Translations under genes and position numbers: made by a program
Source: Flammeovirgaceae bacterium
GTDB lineage: Bacteria > Bacteroidota > Bacteroidia > Cytophagales > Cyclobacteriaceae
Assembly: GCA_023251155.1 (NCBI GenBank)
Contig: JAHEZH010000001.1
Span: forward strand, 1 to 56,693
Length of the DNA: 56,693 nucleotides
Direction of reading: 5' to 3'
Shown: one piece after another, positions 41,796-50,629 of the stretch
Position numbering within the stretch: position 1 is the stretch's first letter
Layout of the letters: each line of letters starts with the position of its first letter
The notes under the pieces: model-generated
The model's input: only the letters and a program-made list of their open reading frames with translations
What the model was told of the DNA's origin: nothing
Databases searched by the model: none

Positions 41796-42605
41796 TTAAA
41801 AGTGATGAGTCTTCAGAAATGCTTTTATATGTTCCGTAAAGGCAGTGAGGTTTTCAAGATTGCTCATGTGGCCTGCTCCATCAATGACATGAAGTTGTGA
41901 ACCCGTAATCAGCCCGTGCATTTTTTGTGCGGCAGCCAGCGGAGTTACTTTGTCTTCTGCGCCAACCAATACCTGAGCGGGTATCGTTATGCGATCTAAT
42001 GTAGAGCAGGTTTCACTTCGGGTGGCCAACGCTTCGAGTGTTTTACAAATCGTTTCCGCATCGGTATGCAGGATCATGTTTTTGACAAAAGCCACTTGCT
42101 CTTTCTTATCGGTGAAGCTCTGCGGAGCAAACAGGTTCTTCATCGATTCTTCCGCGTAGTCTTTCAGTCCATTTTTCCTGATAAAAGCAATGGTCTTTCT
42201 TCGCTTGTCTTTTCCTTCTTCGGTATCGGCTGCGCATTGTGTATCGGCTAAAATCAATCCCGCGATGCGCTCACGCTGTTTGCTAAGTGCATTTAATACA
42301 ATATATCCACCCATTGACAAGCCACAGACCACAGCCTGATCAATACTTAATGCATCCATCAATAAAAACAAATCATCCGCAAACCGATCAACGGTAAACT
42401 CTTCAACTCCCGCTTGCGAACCTCCATGACCGCGCACATCATACGCCACCACACGATGGTCTGCCGACAGCAGTGTTACCTGATCTTTCCACATTGATTT
42501 ATTGAAAGGAAAACCATGGATGAAGATAATCGGGGTTTCCCCTTTACCTTCATCGAAATAACTGACTTTGTTTCCTTTAATCTCAATCTCTTTTGCTGCA
42601 AGCAT
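41796..42605 (-). CDS. alpha/beta hydrolase
   Basis: A 269-residue soluble alpha/beta hydrolase. The oxyanion strand is IIFIHGFPFNKSMW, the nucleophile elbow GLSMGG with Ser97, the acid near residue 218 (GAEDKVTP) and His246 in GAGHMSNLEN. It resembles 3-oxoadipate enol-lactonase or haloperoxidase-like enzymes, and a substrate is not inferable. Gaps of 17 bases to the glycosylase and 110 bases to the transglutaminase upstream suggest it may begin its own transcript, although all share direction with the cluster 42716-50356. Confidence 0.9.
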   Translation of the reverse strand: MLAAKEIEIKGNKVSYFDEGKGETPIIFIHGFPFNKSMWKDQVTLLSADHRVVAYDVRGHGGSQAGVEEFTVDRFADDLFLLMDALSIDQAVVCGLSMGGYIVLNALSKQRERIAGLILADTQCAADTEEGKDKRRKTIAFIRKNGLKDYAEESMKNLFAPQSFTDKKEQVAFVKNMILHTDAETICKTLEALATRSETCSTLDRITIPAQVLVGAEDKVTPLAAAQKMHGLITGSQLHVIDGAGHMSNLENLTAFTEHIKAFLKTHHF

Positions 42606-42715
42606 GGTGTTTCTGTTTTTTGTTTTGACTTCTGCTGAATTTGCCTTCCCTTCCGAAAAGTAGCAAGGCTGATGGAGTTAATAAAAAAAGATGCCAGAGG
42701 ATAACGGGTGTACGA

Positions 42716-43594
42716 TCAATCGATGCGGTTCACATCTACTTTCACCACAATGTTTTGGCTGCCAGAACTAAAGATAATTCCTTTAATCGGCGCTACATCA
42801 AAATAATCGCGGCCAAAAGCAACAGTGGCGTGCTTGTGCGAGGGAAGTAAATTATTGGTGGGGTCAAATTCTACCCAACCAATCTCGGGAAAATAAACCG
42901 CTACCCATGCGTGTGATGCATCAGAGCCTACCAGTTTTTCTTTACCGGGAGGCGGCAGTGTTTCGATATAGCCACTTACATAGCGCGCAGGCAAACCCAG
43001 ATTACGCAGGCAGGCAATCATAAGATGAGCAAAATCCTGGCATACTCCTTTGCGCGATTTCAATACGGATTCAACAGGTGTGTTGATGGTGGTGAAGCCG
43101 GGTTTGAATTCCAGTGAGGTGAATATCTTTTGCATGAGTGACTGGCAGCCGCTCCACAATGTGGCGTCTTCAGGAAAACAATCCATCACAAACTCCCTGA
43201 TCGCTTCACTGCAGGGGATGTGAACGGATGGCAACGTGTATTGCACTACCTCTACGTAGTCATTGTGAGGAACACGAAGGCGATCGCGCACTTCCTTCCA
43301 CAACAAATCAGAACTAAAAGCAAGGTCACTATTGACACGGTGCTCAATGTCAATTACACTTTCAGATACAATCTCCAGTTGCTCGTGTTCTTTATAAATA
43401 GAGAGGAATAACAATGTATTACCAAAAAAATCGGTGCGGTAAGTCAGTTCATCCGGCTTGGGTGAAATCTTAATGTCAGACGAGATGCATTTTTGTTCAG
43501 GCAACGTAAGTGGCACCAGGCATAAACGATTATGCCCTGCGCTCACCAACTCCTGGTACTTGTATTCGGTAATATGTTTGATTTTATAACGCAT
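42716..43594 (-). CDS. transglutaminase-like peptidase-fold protein
   Basis: A 292-residue transglutaminase-like cysteine enzyme. The N-terminal domain (YKIKHITEYKYQELVSAGHNRLCLVP) is the Bact_transglu_N domain. The catalytic triad is Cys185 (RKGVCQDFAHLM), His228 (DASHAWVAV) and Asp244 (VEFDPTNNLL). Such enzymes make or cleave amide bonds. It begins 15 bases after the ATP-grasp/alpha-E gene, and this pair forms the core of a conserved cluster of unknown function. No signal peptide is visible, so a cytoplasmic peptide or protein is its likely substrate. Confidence 0.93.
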   Translation of the reverse strand: MRYKIKHITEYKYQELVSAGHNRLCLVPLTLPEQKCISSDIKISPKPDELTYRTDFFGNTLLFLSIYKEHEQLEIVSESVIDIEHRVNSDLAFSSDLLWKEVRDRLRVPHNDYVEVVQYTLPSVHIPCSEAIREFVMDCFPEDATLWSGCQSLMQKIFTSLEFKPGFTTINTPVESVLKSRKGVCQDFAHLMIACLRNLGLPARYVSGYIETLPPPGKEKLVGSDASHAWVAVYFPEIGWVEFDPTNNLLPSHKHATVAFGRDYFDVAPIKGIIFSSGSQNIVVKVDVNRID

Positions 43595-43609
43595 TGCTTA
43601 AAGTCAAAC

Positions 43610-46162
43610 TTATACTTCAAATTGAAATCCTTCCTTGTTGCCTTGTGGCTGATAAGTAGAGTGACTGAAATAGATGGCCGTGAGGCGTGATGAAAGATTG
43701 TACATCTGGCTTTGCAGCACATTACAAAATTCTTCCAGCTTCTTGCGGTGTTTCGTTCCTTTTTCTGTTTGTATCAGCTTTTCTATATTCATGAGCCGCA
43801 CATGACTATAGCTTTCAAACACCAAGCGTGATATTTCATTGTCATTAGAACCACCTTCTTTCTGCGCCAGCAGGCGAGAGTATTTCAGCAACCCCTCCAT
43901 CTGCGATAAAATAGAGGTCGGATTCTGACTATTCAAAAACAACAAGTCAATGGTGGGTGCAACATCAAGCGAAGTACGATACACTGATCGATACGAAGAA
44001 AGATTCTGATTACTCAGCAGCAATGCTTCCAGCAATTGAAACTCGGTGCTTTCCTCCTGCTTCTCACTAAGTATCGATTTGAACTGTGCCAGCTCCATCA
44101 ATATCTCTTCAATGAGCTGGCCCATGCGGTACATGGTACGGCCATCGCTGCGATACATACTTTGCCGCGTCATCTCAGAGAAAGAAAGCAGTCCTCCGGT
44201 AAGTTGATCCAGCAAAGTGAGTGCGTGACGAATGCCACTGGGCTCCAATGCCGCTATTCTTCTTTTTATATTTTCAATCTCATCAATGATTCTCCAGCTG
44301 TCTACCGTCCAGCGATCACGCGCTGCATACATTGCACGAAGCAGATTACTGAGTGTAAATAAAATGCTTCCCTGTTTTTCTTCATTACAAATAATCTGAT
44401 GTATTTCGGTAAGTGGATTTTTTAATTCCTCTTCCGCTTCTTCTATAAAACCAGGATAGGTATCCGTCAGGTAAGTGACTGTTCGCAGCAACGCTCTTAA
44501 CGCTTCTGAATCATTACCTATACTCACCCCTTTCTGCGTAAGTGCGCGTAACACAATGCGAACAAAGCGTGAAGTACGCACTACGCGCTGTGTGTAGCGC
44601 CCCACCCAGAATAAATTCTCAGCAGCACGACTTGGCAACACCGCCTTCCGTTTCATATCCGGCGCGGTATGCACCACATTGATTTCAGGCCGGTAGGGGG
44701 CCTCTACCCACGTGTCTTTAGATATACCTCCATCCTGGTTGGAAACCAGAAAGCTTCCGGGATCAGGAGAGCATCGGGTAAGGCCACCACGCATCATTTC
44801 ATAACCGCTCTTGTTGGCCACCAGGTAAGAGCGAAGCACACTGTGGCGCGGATCTAACTTATCTTTAGTGAATACCGGAGCAGTGGAAAACTTTACTTCC
44901 TCCTGCCCTACATATAAAAAAGGTTCGAACTTAATCTTGCGAATGAGTACTTCTTTTTCTGCTTTCGTGAGCTGACTGCCCATCACGGTTTTAAAGCTGC
45001 TGGTACGATCAATGTTCTTGATTACCAAACGATCGATCTGCTCGATCACATAATCCATTTCCTTTTTCTGACCACACCACCACGTGGCTATGGTTGGTAT
45101 AATGGGATCTTCATTCAGAAAATAACGGAAGGCTCCGTGCAGGAAAGCCATGAGTCCTACATTTTCAAGAATACTGCTGCCCAGTGGATTGGCCACCGTT
45201 ACATTTCCTTTGCGGATGGCCTGAAGCAAGCCCGGTATCCCCAATTGTGATTCCTCGCGAAGTTCCAACGGATCACAAAATGTATCATCAACTCTGCGGA
45301 ATATAATATCTACTTTCTCCAGACCTTCCACCGTTTTGATCCATACAAAACTATCGCGCATGATCAGGTCTTCGCCTTGCACTAAGGTGATGCCAAGGTA
45401 CGATGCCAGAAACGCATGTTCGAAATACGTTTCATTACGCGGACCGGGAGTAAGCAAGACAATGCGTGGATTCTCTTTTCCCTGTGGGGCAATCTGTATG
45501 AGTGATTGCATCATGCTATTGAAGAACCCACCTAACTTGGCTACCTGATGCTGCTGAAATAATTCCGGTAACACCCGGCTCAATGCACTTCTGTTTTCCA
45601 GTGCATAACCCATGCCGGAAGGAGCCTGGGCGCGATCTTTCACTACCCACACCTTTCCATCCGGTCCGCGTGAAAGATCCGCTGCGTAAAGTGGTAATTG
45701 AAATTCACCCGGCAGTTTTATTTTATCGCACGGACGAAGAAAACCCGGATGGGCATAGATCAGTTCCGGTGGAATGATGCCTTTCTTTAATAATGTTCGT
45801 TCACCGTACAGGTCATCCAATACTTTATTGAGCACATAAGCGCGCTGCTTCATACCCCGCTCTACTCCTCTCCATTCAGCGGCAGAGATAACCAACGGAA
45901 TGGTATCTAACAACCAAGGACGGTTGAGTCCGTTGGTATCGCCATACACATTATAGGTAACACCGTTTTCCTGCAGCAGCTTTAATAATTCCTGCTGACG
46001 GTTTTTTAGTTCGGCAGTACCTAGTCCTTCAATATTACTTAACAACTGCTTCCACGAATCTTTCGCTTCCGTATTTTGAAAGCACTCATCCAAGCCTACC
46101 TGGTTGGTGAAGTAGGTTTCGATGAGTTGATTAGATGAAAGACTTTGTTTTGTGCTACTCAT
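43610..46162 (-). CDS. circularly permuted ATP-grasp fused to an alpha-E domain
   Basis: An 850-residue fusion. Residues 1 to about 510 are a circularly permuted type 2 ATP-grasp domain (YNVYGDTNGLNRPWLLDTIPLVISAAEWRGVERGMKQRAYVLNKVLDDLYG, KVWVVKDRAQAPSGMGYALENR, ILTPGPRNETYFEHAFLASYLGITLVQGEDL). From about 515 an alpha-helical alpha-E domain follows, starting SRAAENLFWVGRYTQR. ATP-grasp proteins of this group are predicted to ligate amines or amino acids to carboxylates. In other genomes the two domains are often separate genes. It sits between the transglutaminase (15 bases downstream) and the HigBA module (57 bases upstream). Confidence 0.93.
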   Translation of the reverse strand: MSSTKQSLSSNQLIETYFTNQVGLDECFQNTEAKDSWKQLLSNIEGLGTAELKNRQQELLKLLQENGVTYNVYGDTNGLNRPWLLDTIPLVISAAEWRGVERGMKQRAYVLNKVLDDLYGERTLLKKGIIPPELIYAHPGFLRPCDKIKLPGEFQLPLYAADLSRGPDGKVWVVKDRAQAPSGMGYALENRSALSRVLPELFQQHQVAKLGGFFNSMMQSLIQIAPQGKENPRIVLLTPGPRNETYFEHAFLASYLGITLVQGEDLIMRDSFVWIKTVEGLEKVDIIFRRVDDTFCDPLELREESQLGIPGLLQAIRKGNVTVANPLGSSILENVGLMAFLHGAFRYFLNEDPIIPTIATWWCGQKKEMDYVIEQIDRLVIKNIDRTSSFKTVMGSQLTKAEKEVLIRKIKFEPFLYVGQEEVKFSTAPVFTKDKLDPRHSVLRSYLVANKSGYEMMRGGLTRCSPDPGSFLVSNQDGGISKDTWVEAPYRPEINVVHTAPDMKRKAVLPSRAAENLFWVGRYTQRVVRTSRFVRIVLRALTQKGVSIGNDSEALRALLRTVTYLTDTYPGFIEEAEEELKNPLTEIHQIICNEEKQGSILFTLSNLLRAMYAARDRWTVDSWRIIDEIENIKRRIAALEPSGIRHALTLLDQLTGGLLSFSEMTRQSMYRSDGRTMYRMGQLIEEILMELAQFKSILSEKQEESTEFQLLEALLLSNQNLSSYRSVYRTSLDVAPTIDLLFLNSQNPTSILSQMEGLLKYSRLLAQKEGGSNDNEISRLVFESYSHVRLMNIEKLIQTEKGTKHRKKLEEFCNVLQSQMYNLSSRLTAIYFSHSTYQPQGNKEGFQFEV

Positions 46163-46219
46163 TATGCGTGCGAGTAAAGGTATCGAAGATATCGATTTAT
46201 TTCAGCAGCTTATTTAAGA

Positions 46220-46576
46220 TTAGTAGGCTTGAATTAAAACGTCTGTAGGAATATTCAGCTTCTCATGAAGCTGCCTGATCATATCCAGTGAAAGTTTCCT
46301 TTTCTTATTCAATATTTCACTCGCTCTGCTTTTTAAGCCCACTACTTTTGCCAAGTCTGCTTGTGTATAACCCAATTGTTCCATTCTGAATTTGATTGCC
46401 TCAATAGGATCTGGCAGGTCAATTGGGAAATGTTCATTCTCATACTGATCAATCAAAATTCCCATAATCTCAAGCTCATCTCCTTCCGGAGATCCCTTCT
46501 TAGCATCAAAAATCACCTCAAGTCTTGCCAGTGCCTGCTGGTAATCTTTTTTAGTTTTTATGAGTTTTAATTTCAT
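46220..46576 (-). CDS. higA: antitoxin of HigBA, HTH transcription factor
   Basis: About 118 residues from the internal ATG at 46576 (MKLKLIKTKK); a frame continuing upstream to 46627 overlaps higB and lacks support. The N-terminal segment wraps the toxin; the C-terminal helix-turn-helix is IKFRMEQLGYTQADLAKVVGLKSRASEILNKKRKLSLDMIRQLHEKL. In HigBA systems the antitoxin follows the toxin, neutralises it by protein contact and represses the operon. Here the gap from higB is 4 bases. The gene is more AT-rich than its neighbours. Confidence 0.9.
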   Translation of the reverse strand: MKLKLIKTKKDYQQALARLEVIFDAKKGSPEGDELEIMGILIDQYENEHFPIDLPDPIEAIKFRMEQLGYTQADLAKVVGLKSRASEILNKKRKLSLDMIRQLHEKLNIPTDVLIQAY

Positions 46577-46580
46577 AAGA

Positions 46581-46874
46581 TCAAATTTTGTTCGCGTCAA
46601 TCCTATCGTATTCTTTATGCGTACCAATAAACCGAATCCATATCATCTGGTATTGGAAATTAATCTTAACAATCAGTCGATAATTATTTCCTTTTATATT
46701 AAAAACAAATCTGTTTGATCCAAGAACACTTGCTGTAGGATATTCCTTCTTTATTTCGTTTGTGTTTTTCCATTCACTCTTTTCCACTTCATTATACCAC
46801 GATTTGAGTTGCTGTTCACCGTCAGCATGCTTTATCCAAAACTCACGAAGTATTTTTTTAGCTATTACTCTCAT
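46581..46874 (-). CDS. higB: toxin of HigBA, mRNA interferase
   Basis: About 97 residues from MRVIAKKILREFW at 46874. A TTG frame starting at 46892 overlaps the promoter -7 box, so the shorter start is preferred. The HigB signature includes SWYNEVEKSEWKNTNEIKKEYPTASVLGSNRFVFNIKGNNYRLIVKINFQYQMIWIRFIGTHKEYDRID; HigB toxins cut mRNA on the ribosome. The Arg/Lys and His residues around RLIVKI and GTHKEYD are the usual catalytic region. The gene is adjacent to higA in the usual toxin-first order. The pair interrupts a conserved enzyme cluster. Confidence 0.92.
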   Translation of the reverse strand: MRVIAKKILREFWIKHADGEQQLKSWYNEVEKSEWKNTNEIKKEYPTASVLGSNRFVFNIKGNNYRLIVKINFQYQMIWIRFIGTHKEYDRIDANKI

Positions 46875-46889
46875 GTCTGAATCTTTTGG

Positions 46890-46920
46890 CAAAGATAGTT
46901 AATGGTTCCCGTAATGGGAA
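46890..46920 (-). promoter_or_regulatory. higBA promoter with overlapping operator palindrome
   Basis: On the minus strand TATCTTTG (46897-46890) is a perfect TAnnTTTG box. The inverted repeat TTCCC/GGGAA at 46906-46920 (5-base centre) lies between it and the -33 region. That position fits autorepression by HigA. The predicted start near 46883 leaves the ATG at 46874 with a leader of about 9 bases. Confidence 0.6.
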
Positions 46921-46939
46921 ATGCTGTTTTGTTTCTGAT

Positions 46940-49900
46940 TTAAAACTGCCTCAAATCTAATGTTCTCGGATACTCCGGACTTATCTTCAACGGTGGCGGA
47001 TCAAAATGTTTTGGCGTCTGATTCTGTTCAATATAACGGGATGCCACACTGAAGCTTTCCGAAGGAGTAAAACTTCCCTGCGTGTGTCCCTCACTCCAGA
47101 AGCGACTGATTCGTCTCCCCTCGGCTTCATACGAATTCACCGGGAAAGTATCATAATTTCTTCCGCCCGGATGAGCTACATGATAGGTACATCCGCCAAT
47201 GGCACGATGGTTCCAGGTGTCGACCACATCAAATACCAATGGCACATCTTTACCTAATAAAGGGTGCAATGCCGATGGAGGTGTCCAGGCGCGATAACGC
47301 ACTCCTGCTACATATTCACCTTTTACAGCTGTCGCCTGAAGAGGAACAGGTACACCATTGCACGTGATCATATAACGATCCATGTTAAAGTTCTTCACTT
47401 TCACCTCTACGCGTTCTACCGATGAGTCCACAAACCGGGCAGTACCTCCGCGTGCCGATTCTTCGCCCAGCACATGCCATGGTTCGATGCCCATGCGAAT
47501 GAGCAATTCCATTTCCTGTACCTGAATTTTACCATAGATAGGGAAACGGAATTCAAAAAAGGTTTGCAGCCATTCCAGCTGAAACGGATAACCCTGTTCC
47601 TGAAGATCACGTGCTACTTCTGCCAGGTCTTGCTCTACGTAATGAGGCAGCATAAATTTATCGTACAGCTCCGTTCCCCATCGGGTGAGTTTATGTTTAT
47701 ACGGTGCTTTCCAGAAGCGAGCCGCCAATGAACGGATCAGCAGCAATTGTACAAGACACATTTGTTTGTTCGGTGGCATATCAAACCCACGAAACTCTAA
47801 CAAACCAAGACGCCCCGTTGAACTATCAGGCGAATACAGCTTGTCAATACAGAACTCCGCACGATGTGTATTGCCGGTGATATCAATCAGTAAATTCCGG
47901 AAGATACGATCGACCATCCAGAAAGGAATATCGCCTTTATCGGGTATCTGGCTAAATGCAATCTCCAATTCATACAACATCTCCTGCCTTCCTTCATCCA
48001 CACGCGGTGCCTGACTCGTGGGCCCGACAAATTGAGTGGAGAATAAATACGAAAGTCCCGGATGATGCTGCCAGTAGGTAATCAAACTTCGTAATAAATC
48101 GGGCCTGCGTAACAACGGGCTATCCGATGGTGTAATCCCACCAATTGTGATGTGGTTACCTCCGCCGGTACCGTTGTGTTTTCCATCCAGCATAAACTTC
48201 TCTGTACCCAATCTGCTGAGGCGCGCCTGTTCAAAAAGAATGTCATAGTTATTAACCATCTCTCTCCACGTCCGGGCAGGATGTATGTTCACTTCCAGCA
48301 CTCCGGGATCCGGTGACAGGGAAAGTTTTGTTAACCGATTGTCATACGGTGGTTCATACCCTTCGATAATTACTTTAATATTCAATTTCTCAGCGGCGGC
48401 CTCAATCGAAGCAAGCAAATCAAGATAATGCTCAACATAAGAAAACGGTGGCATGAAAAAGTAAATCTTCCCTTCACGCACTTCAATGCACAAGGCCGTC
48501 TTTACCGTGTAGACATCAAACGTGGTCTTTATCTTTTCTTCCGGTTGTTTTTTGGATTTCGAATCGTCTTTCTCCTCTTCTTCTTTTGACTCATAAAAGA
48601 ATTCCTTTGGTAATTCCTGTTCGGTAACGGGCTGATGATACCGATGCTGAACCTGATCCTGGTAATTCTTCAGCGATGGCAATGGATCGAATGTGCTTCG
48701 CTCTACTTTGCGTTGTGTTTTTGATTCATCCACGTGCGCCAATGACTTCAAAGGCAAACGTAATCCAATAGGAGAATTTCCCGGAATAAGAACCAGATGT
48801 GGATTTCTAAATGACCACTTTGATGAAAGCCAGCGATTGCTCCAGTGATTCCATTCCAAGGGAATCACATAACCAACCGGATGTTGCAACCCCTTCTGTA
48901 AAAGCTCCGCCAGTTTTTGCCGCTCCAGTGAATCACTAAGATGGATACTATACGGATCCACGTTCACCGGCACTTTATTCTCTTCCCACAAAAAGTAAAA
49001 CACATCCTCCATTGCGGGATGAATGTGCGCTGCGGGAATGTTCAAAAACTTCGTAAGCTCTTGAGCCAGCCGATGGGCATCTTCTACTTTATAGGAAGAA
49101 GGTTCGCTGCCAATATCAAGCAACGCCTCATTCTTCCATATTACCTTTCCATCATTGCGCCAGTAGGCGGAATATTGCCATCGCGGAAGCGGTTCACCCG
49201 GGTACCACTTGCCCTGCCCTTTGTGTATATAGCCTTTTGGTGCGAATTGATTTTTTAACCGTTGAATCAGATCTGCGCCAAGCTTTCTTTTCTGCGGACC
49301 ATCCGCATCGGTGTTCCATTCTTTAGCTTCCATATCATCGACAGAAACAAAAGTGGGTTCACCTCCCATCGTCAATCGGATATCTCCCTGCGCAAAATCT
49401 TCATCTACTTTATTGCCCAAGGCAATAATACTTGCCCATTGCTCTTCGGTATAAGGTTGTGTTACGCGCGGATCTTCATGAATGCGTGTCACCTCATTTT
49501 TGAAATGAAAAGTCACTTCGCATACATCCGTCATACCGGTCACGGGTGCAGCACTTACCGGATCCGGAGTACAACACAAGGGTATGTGCCCCTCACCGGC
49601 AAACAGTCCGGAAGTGGGATCAAGACCTATCCATCCCGCACCGGGAATAAATACTTCCGCCCATGCGTGCAGATCCGTAAAATCTACCTCCGTACCGGAT
49701 GGACCATCCAGCGCTTTGACATCTGCTTTGAGCTGAACAAGATAACCCGATGCAAAGCGTGCGGCCAAACCTAAATGACGAAGCACTTGCACCAGCAACC
49801 ATCCGGAGTCACGGCACGATCCGCTTTGCAAGCTCAGTGTCTGCTCACAGGTTTGCACCCCTGGCTCCAGCCGAACGGTATAGTTTGTGTTTTTCCACAC

Positions 49901-50356
49901 CTGCTGATTCAGTGCAACCAGAAAATCAATAATGGGTGTCTTCTTCGAAATATTAATTCCTTTTATCCATTGCTGAAGCAGCGGCCCGTTTTCGGTCACT
50001 TCAAAGTAAGGAGCCAGTTCTTTCTTCAGCTGATGATTATATTCGAAAGGAAAATCATCGGCATATTTTTCTACGAAGAAGTCGAACGGATTGATCACAA
50101 TCATGTCTGCAATCACCTCCACTTCAAAATGCAATCGCCTGGTTTGTTCAGGAAATACCACACGCGCCAGCATGTTACCAAACGGATCTTGTTGCCAGTT
50201 GATGAAATGATTCTCCGGCTCAATCTTTAGTGAATAGGCTAAAATAGGAGTTCGGCAGTGAGGTGCCGGCCGCAACCGAAACGTATGTGGTGAAAGATTG
50301 ACTGCCCGATCATAATCGTAGGACATTTGATGACGGAGCGCAACTTTGATCGACAT
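46940..50356 (-). CDS. transglutaminase fused to DUF2126 putative amidoligase
   Basis: About 1138 residues from MSIKVALRHQMSYDYDRAVN at 50356; a longer frame to 50425 adds a poor leader. Residues 1 to about 290 are a transglutaminase with catalytic Cys181 (QSGSCRDSGW), His230 (DLHAWAEV) and Asp246 (GLDPTSG). From about 300 to the end is the DUF2126 domain, classed as a putative amidoligase: MGGEPTFVSVDDMEAKEW, PGEPLPRWQYS, NHITIGGITPSDSPLLRRPDLLRSLITYWQHHPGLSYLFSTQFVGPTSQ and LLEFRGFDMPPNKQM are hallmark stretches. It would ligate an amino group to a carboxylate, with the transglutaminase acting on the same product. It shares direction and presumably function with the cluster at 42716-46162 but is separated from it by HigBA. 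Confidence 0.93.
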   Translation of the reverse strand: MSIKVALRHQMSYDYDRAVNLSPHTFRLRPAPHCRTPILAYSLKIEPENHFINWQQDPFGNMLARVVFPEQTRRLHFEVEVIADMIVINPFDFFVEKYADDFPFEYNHQLKKELAPYFEVTENGPLLQQWIKGINISKKTPIIDFLVALNQQVWKNTNYTVRLEPGVQTCEQTLSLQSGSCRDSGWLLVQVLRHLGLAARFASGYLVQLKADVKALDGPSGTEVDFTDLHAWAEVFIPGAGWIGLDPTSGLFAGEGHIPLCCTPDPVSAAPVTGMTDVCEVTFHFKNEVTRIHEDPRVTQPYTEEQWASIIALGNKVDEDFAQGDIRLTMGGEPTFVSVDDMEAKEWNTDADGPQKRKLGADLIQRLKNQFAPKGYIHKGQGKWYPGEPLPRWQYSAYWRNDGKVIWKNEALLDIGSEPSSYKVEDAHRLAQELTKFLNIPAAHIHPAMEDVFYFLWEENKVPVNVDPYSIHLSDSLERQKLAELLQKGLQHPVGYVIPLEWNHWSNRWLSSKWSFRNPHLVLIPGNSPIGLRLPLKSLAHVDESKTQRKVERSTFDPLPSLKNYQDQVQHRYHQPVTEQELPKEFFYESKEEEEKDDSKSKKQPEEKIKTTFDVYTVKTALCIEVREGKIYFFMPPFSYVEHYLDLLASIEAAAEKLNIKVIIEGYEPPYDNRLTKLSLSPDPGVLEVNIHPARTWREMVNNYDILFEQARLSRLGTEKFMLDGKHNGTGGGNHITIGGITPSDSPLLRRPDLLRSLITYWQHHPGLSYLFSTQFVGPTSQAPRVDEGRQEMLYELEIAFSQIPDKGDIPFWMVDRIFRNLLIDITGNTHRAEFCIDKLYSPDSSTGRLGLLEFRGFDMPPNKQMCLVQLLLIRSLAARFWKAPYKHKLTRWGTELYDKFMLPHYVEQDLAEVARDLQEQGYPFQLEWLQTFFEFRFPIYGKIQVQEMELLIRMGIEPWHVLGEESARGGTARFVDSSVERVEVKVKNFNMDRYMITCNGVPVPLQATAVKGEYVAGVRYRAWTPPSALHPLLGKDVPLVFDVVDTWNHRAIGGCTYHVAHPGGRNYDTFPVNSYEAEGRRISRFWSEGHTQGSFTPSESFSVASRYIEQNQTPKHFDPPPLKISPEYPRTLDLRQF

Positions 50357-50580
50357 AGAGATAAATTTGAAAACGGTTCGATGTGAAAATTTGAAAATGA
50401 GGTACGCATCACTTTCGAAATTCAATTCATTTCCAAATTACCACCTTGTCAAGGTATTGTTTATTTCAGAAGTATCTTAAAAAAACATGAACGAACTGTT
50501 TACATCCGTCTTTTTTCAGGTAGTGGAATCGAATGCGGGGAATCTTTTCCATCCGATTGTTCAAGCTAGTAAGTAAAAAA

Positions 50581-50605
50581 GCCACCCGATTTTGAGTCGG
50601 GTGGC
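50581..50605 (-). terminator. Rho-independent terminator of the beta-sandwich gene
   Basis: GCCACCCGA at 50581-50589 pairs perfectly with TCGGGTGGC at 50597-50605; on the minus strand TTTTTTACTT follows. It ends the transcript of the gene at 50630-51190, before the amidoligase gene. Confidence 0.92.
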
Positions 50606-50629
50606 TTTCTACGAGATTAAAGCTTTAGC

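Noticed and set aside
43700-45000. Short GGTTCGAA-like sequences that suggested a tRNA T-arm.
   Set aside because: They lie inside a well-supported coding frame and have no cloverleaf around them.
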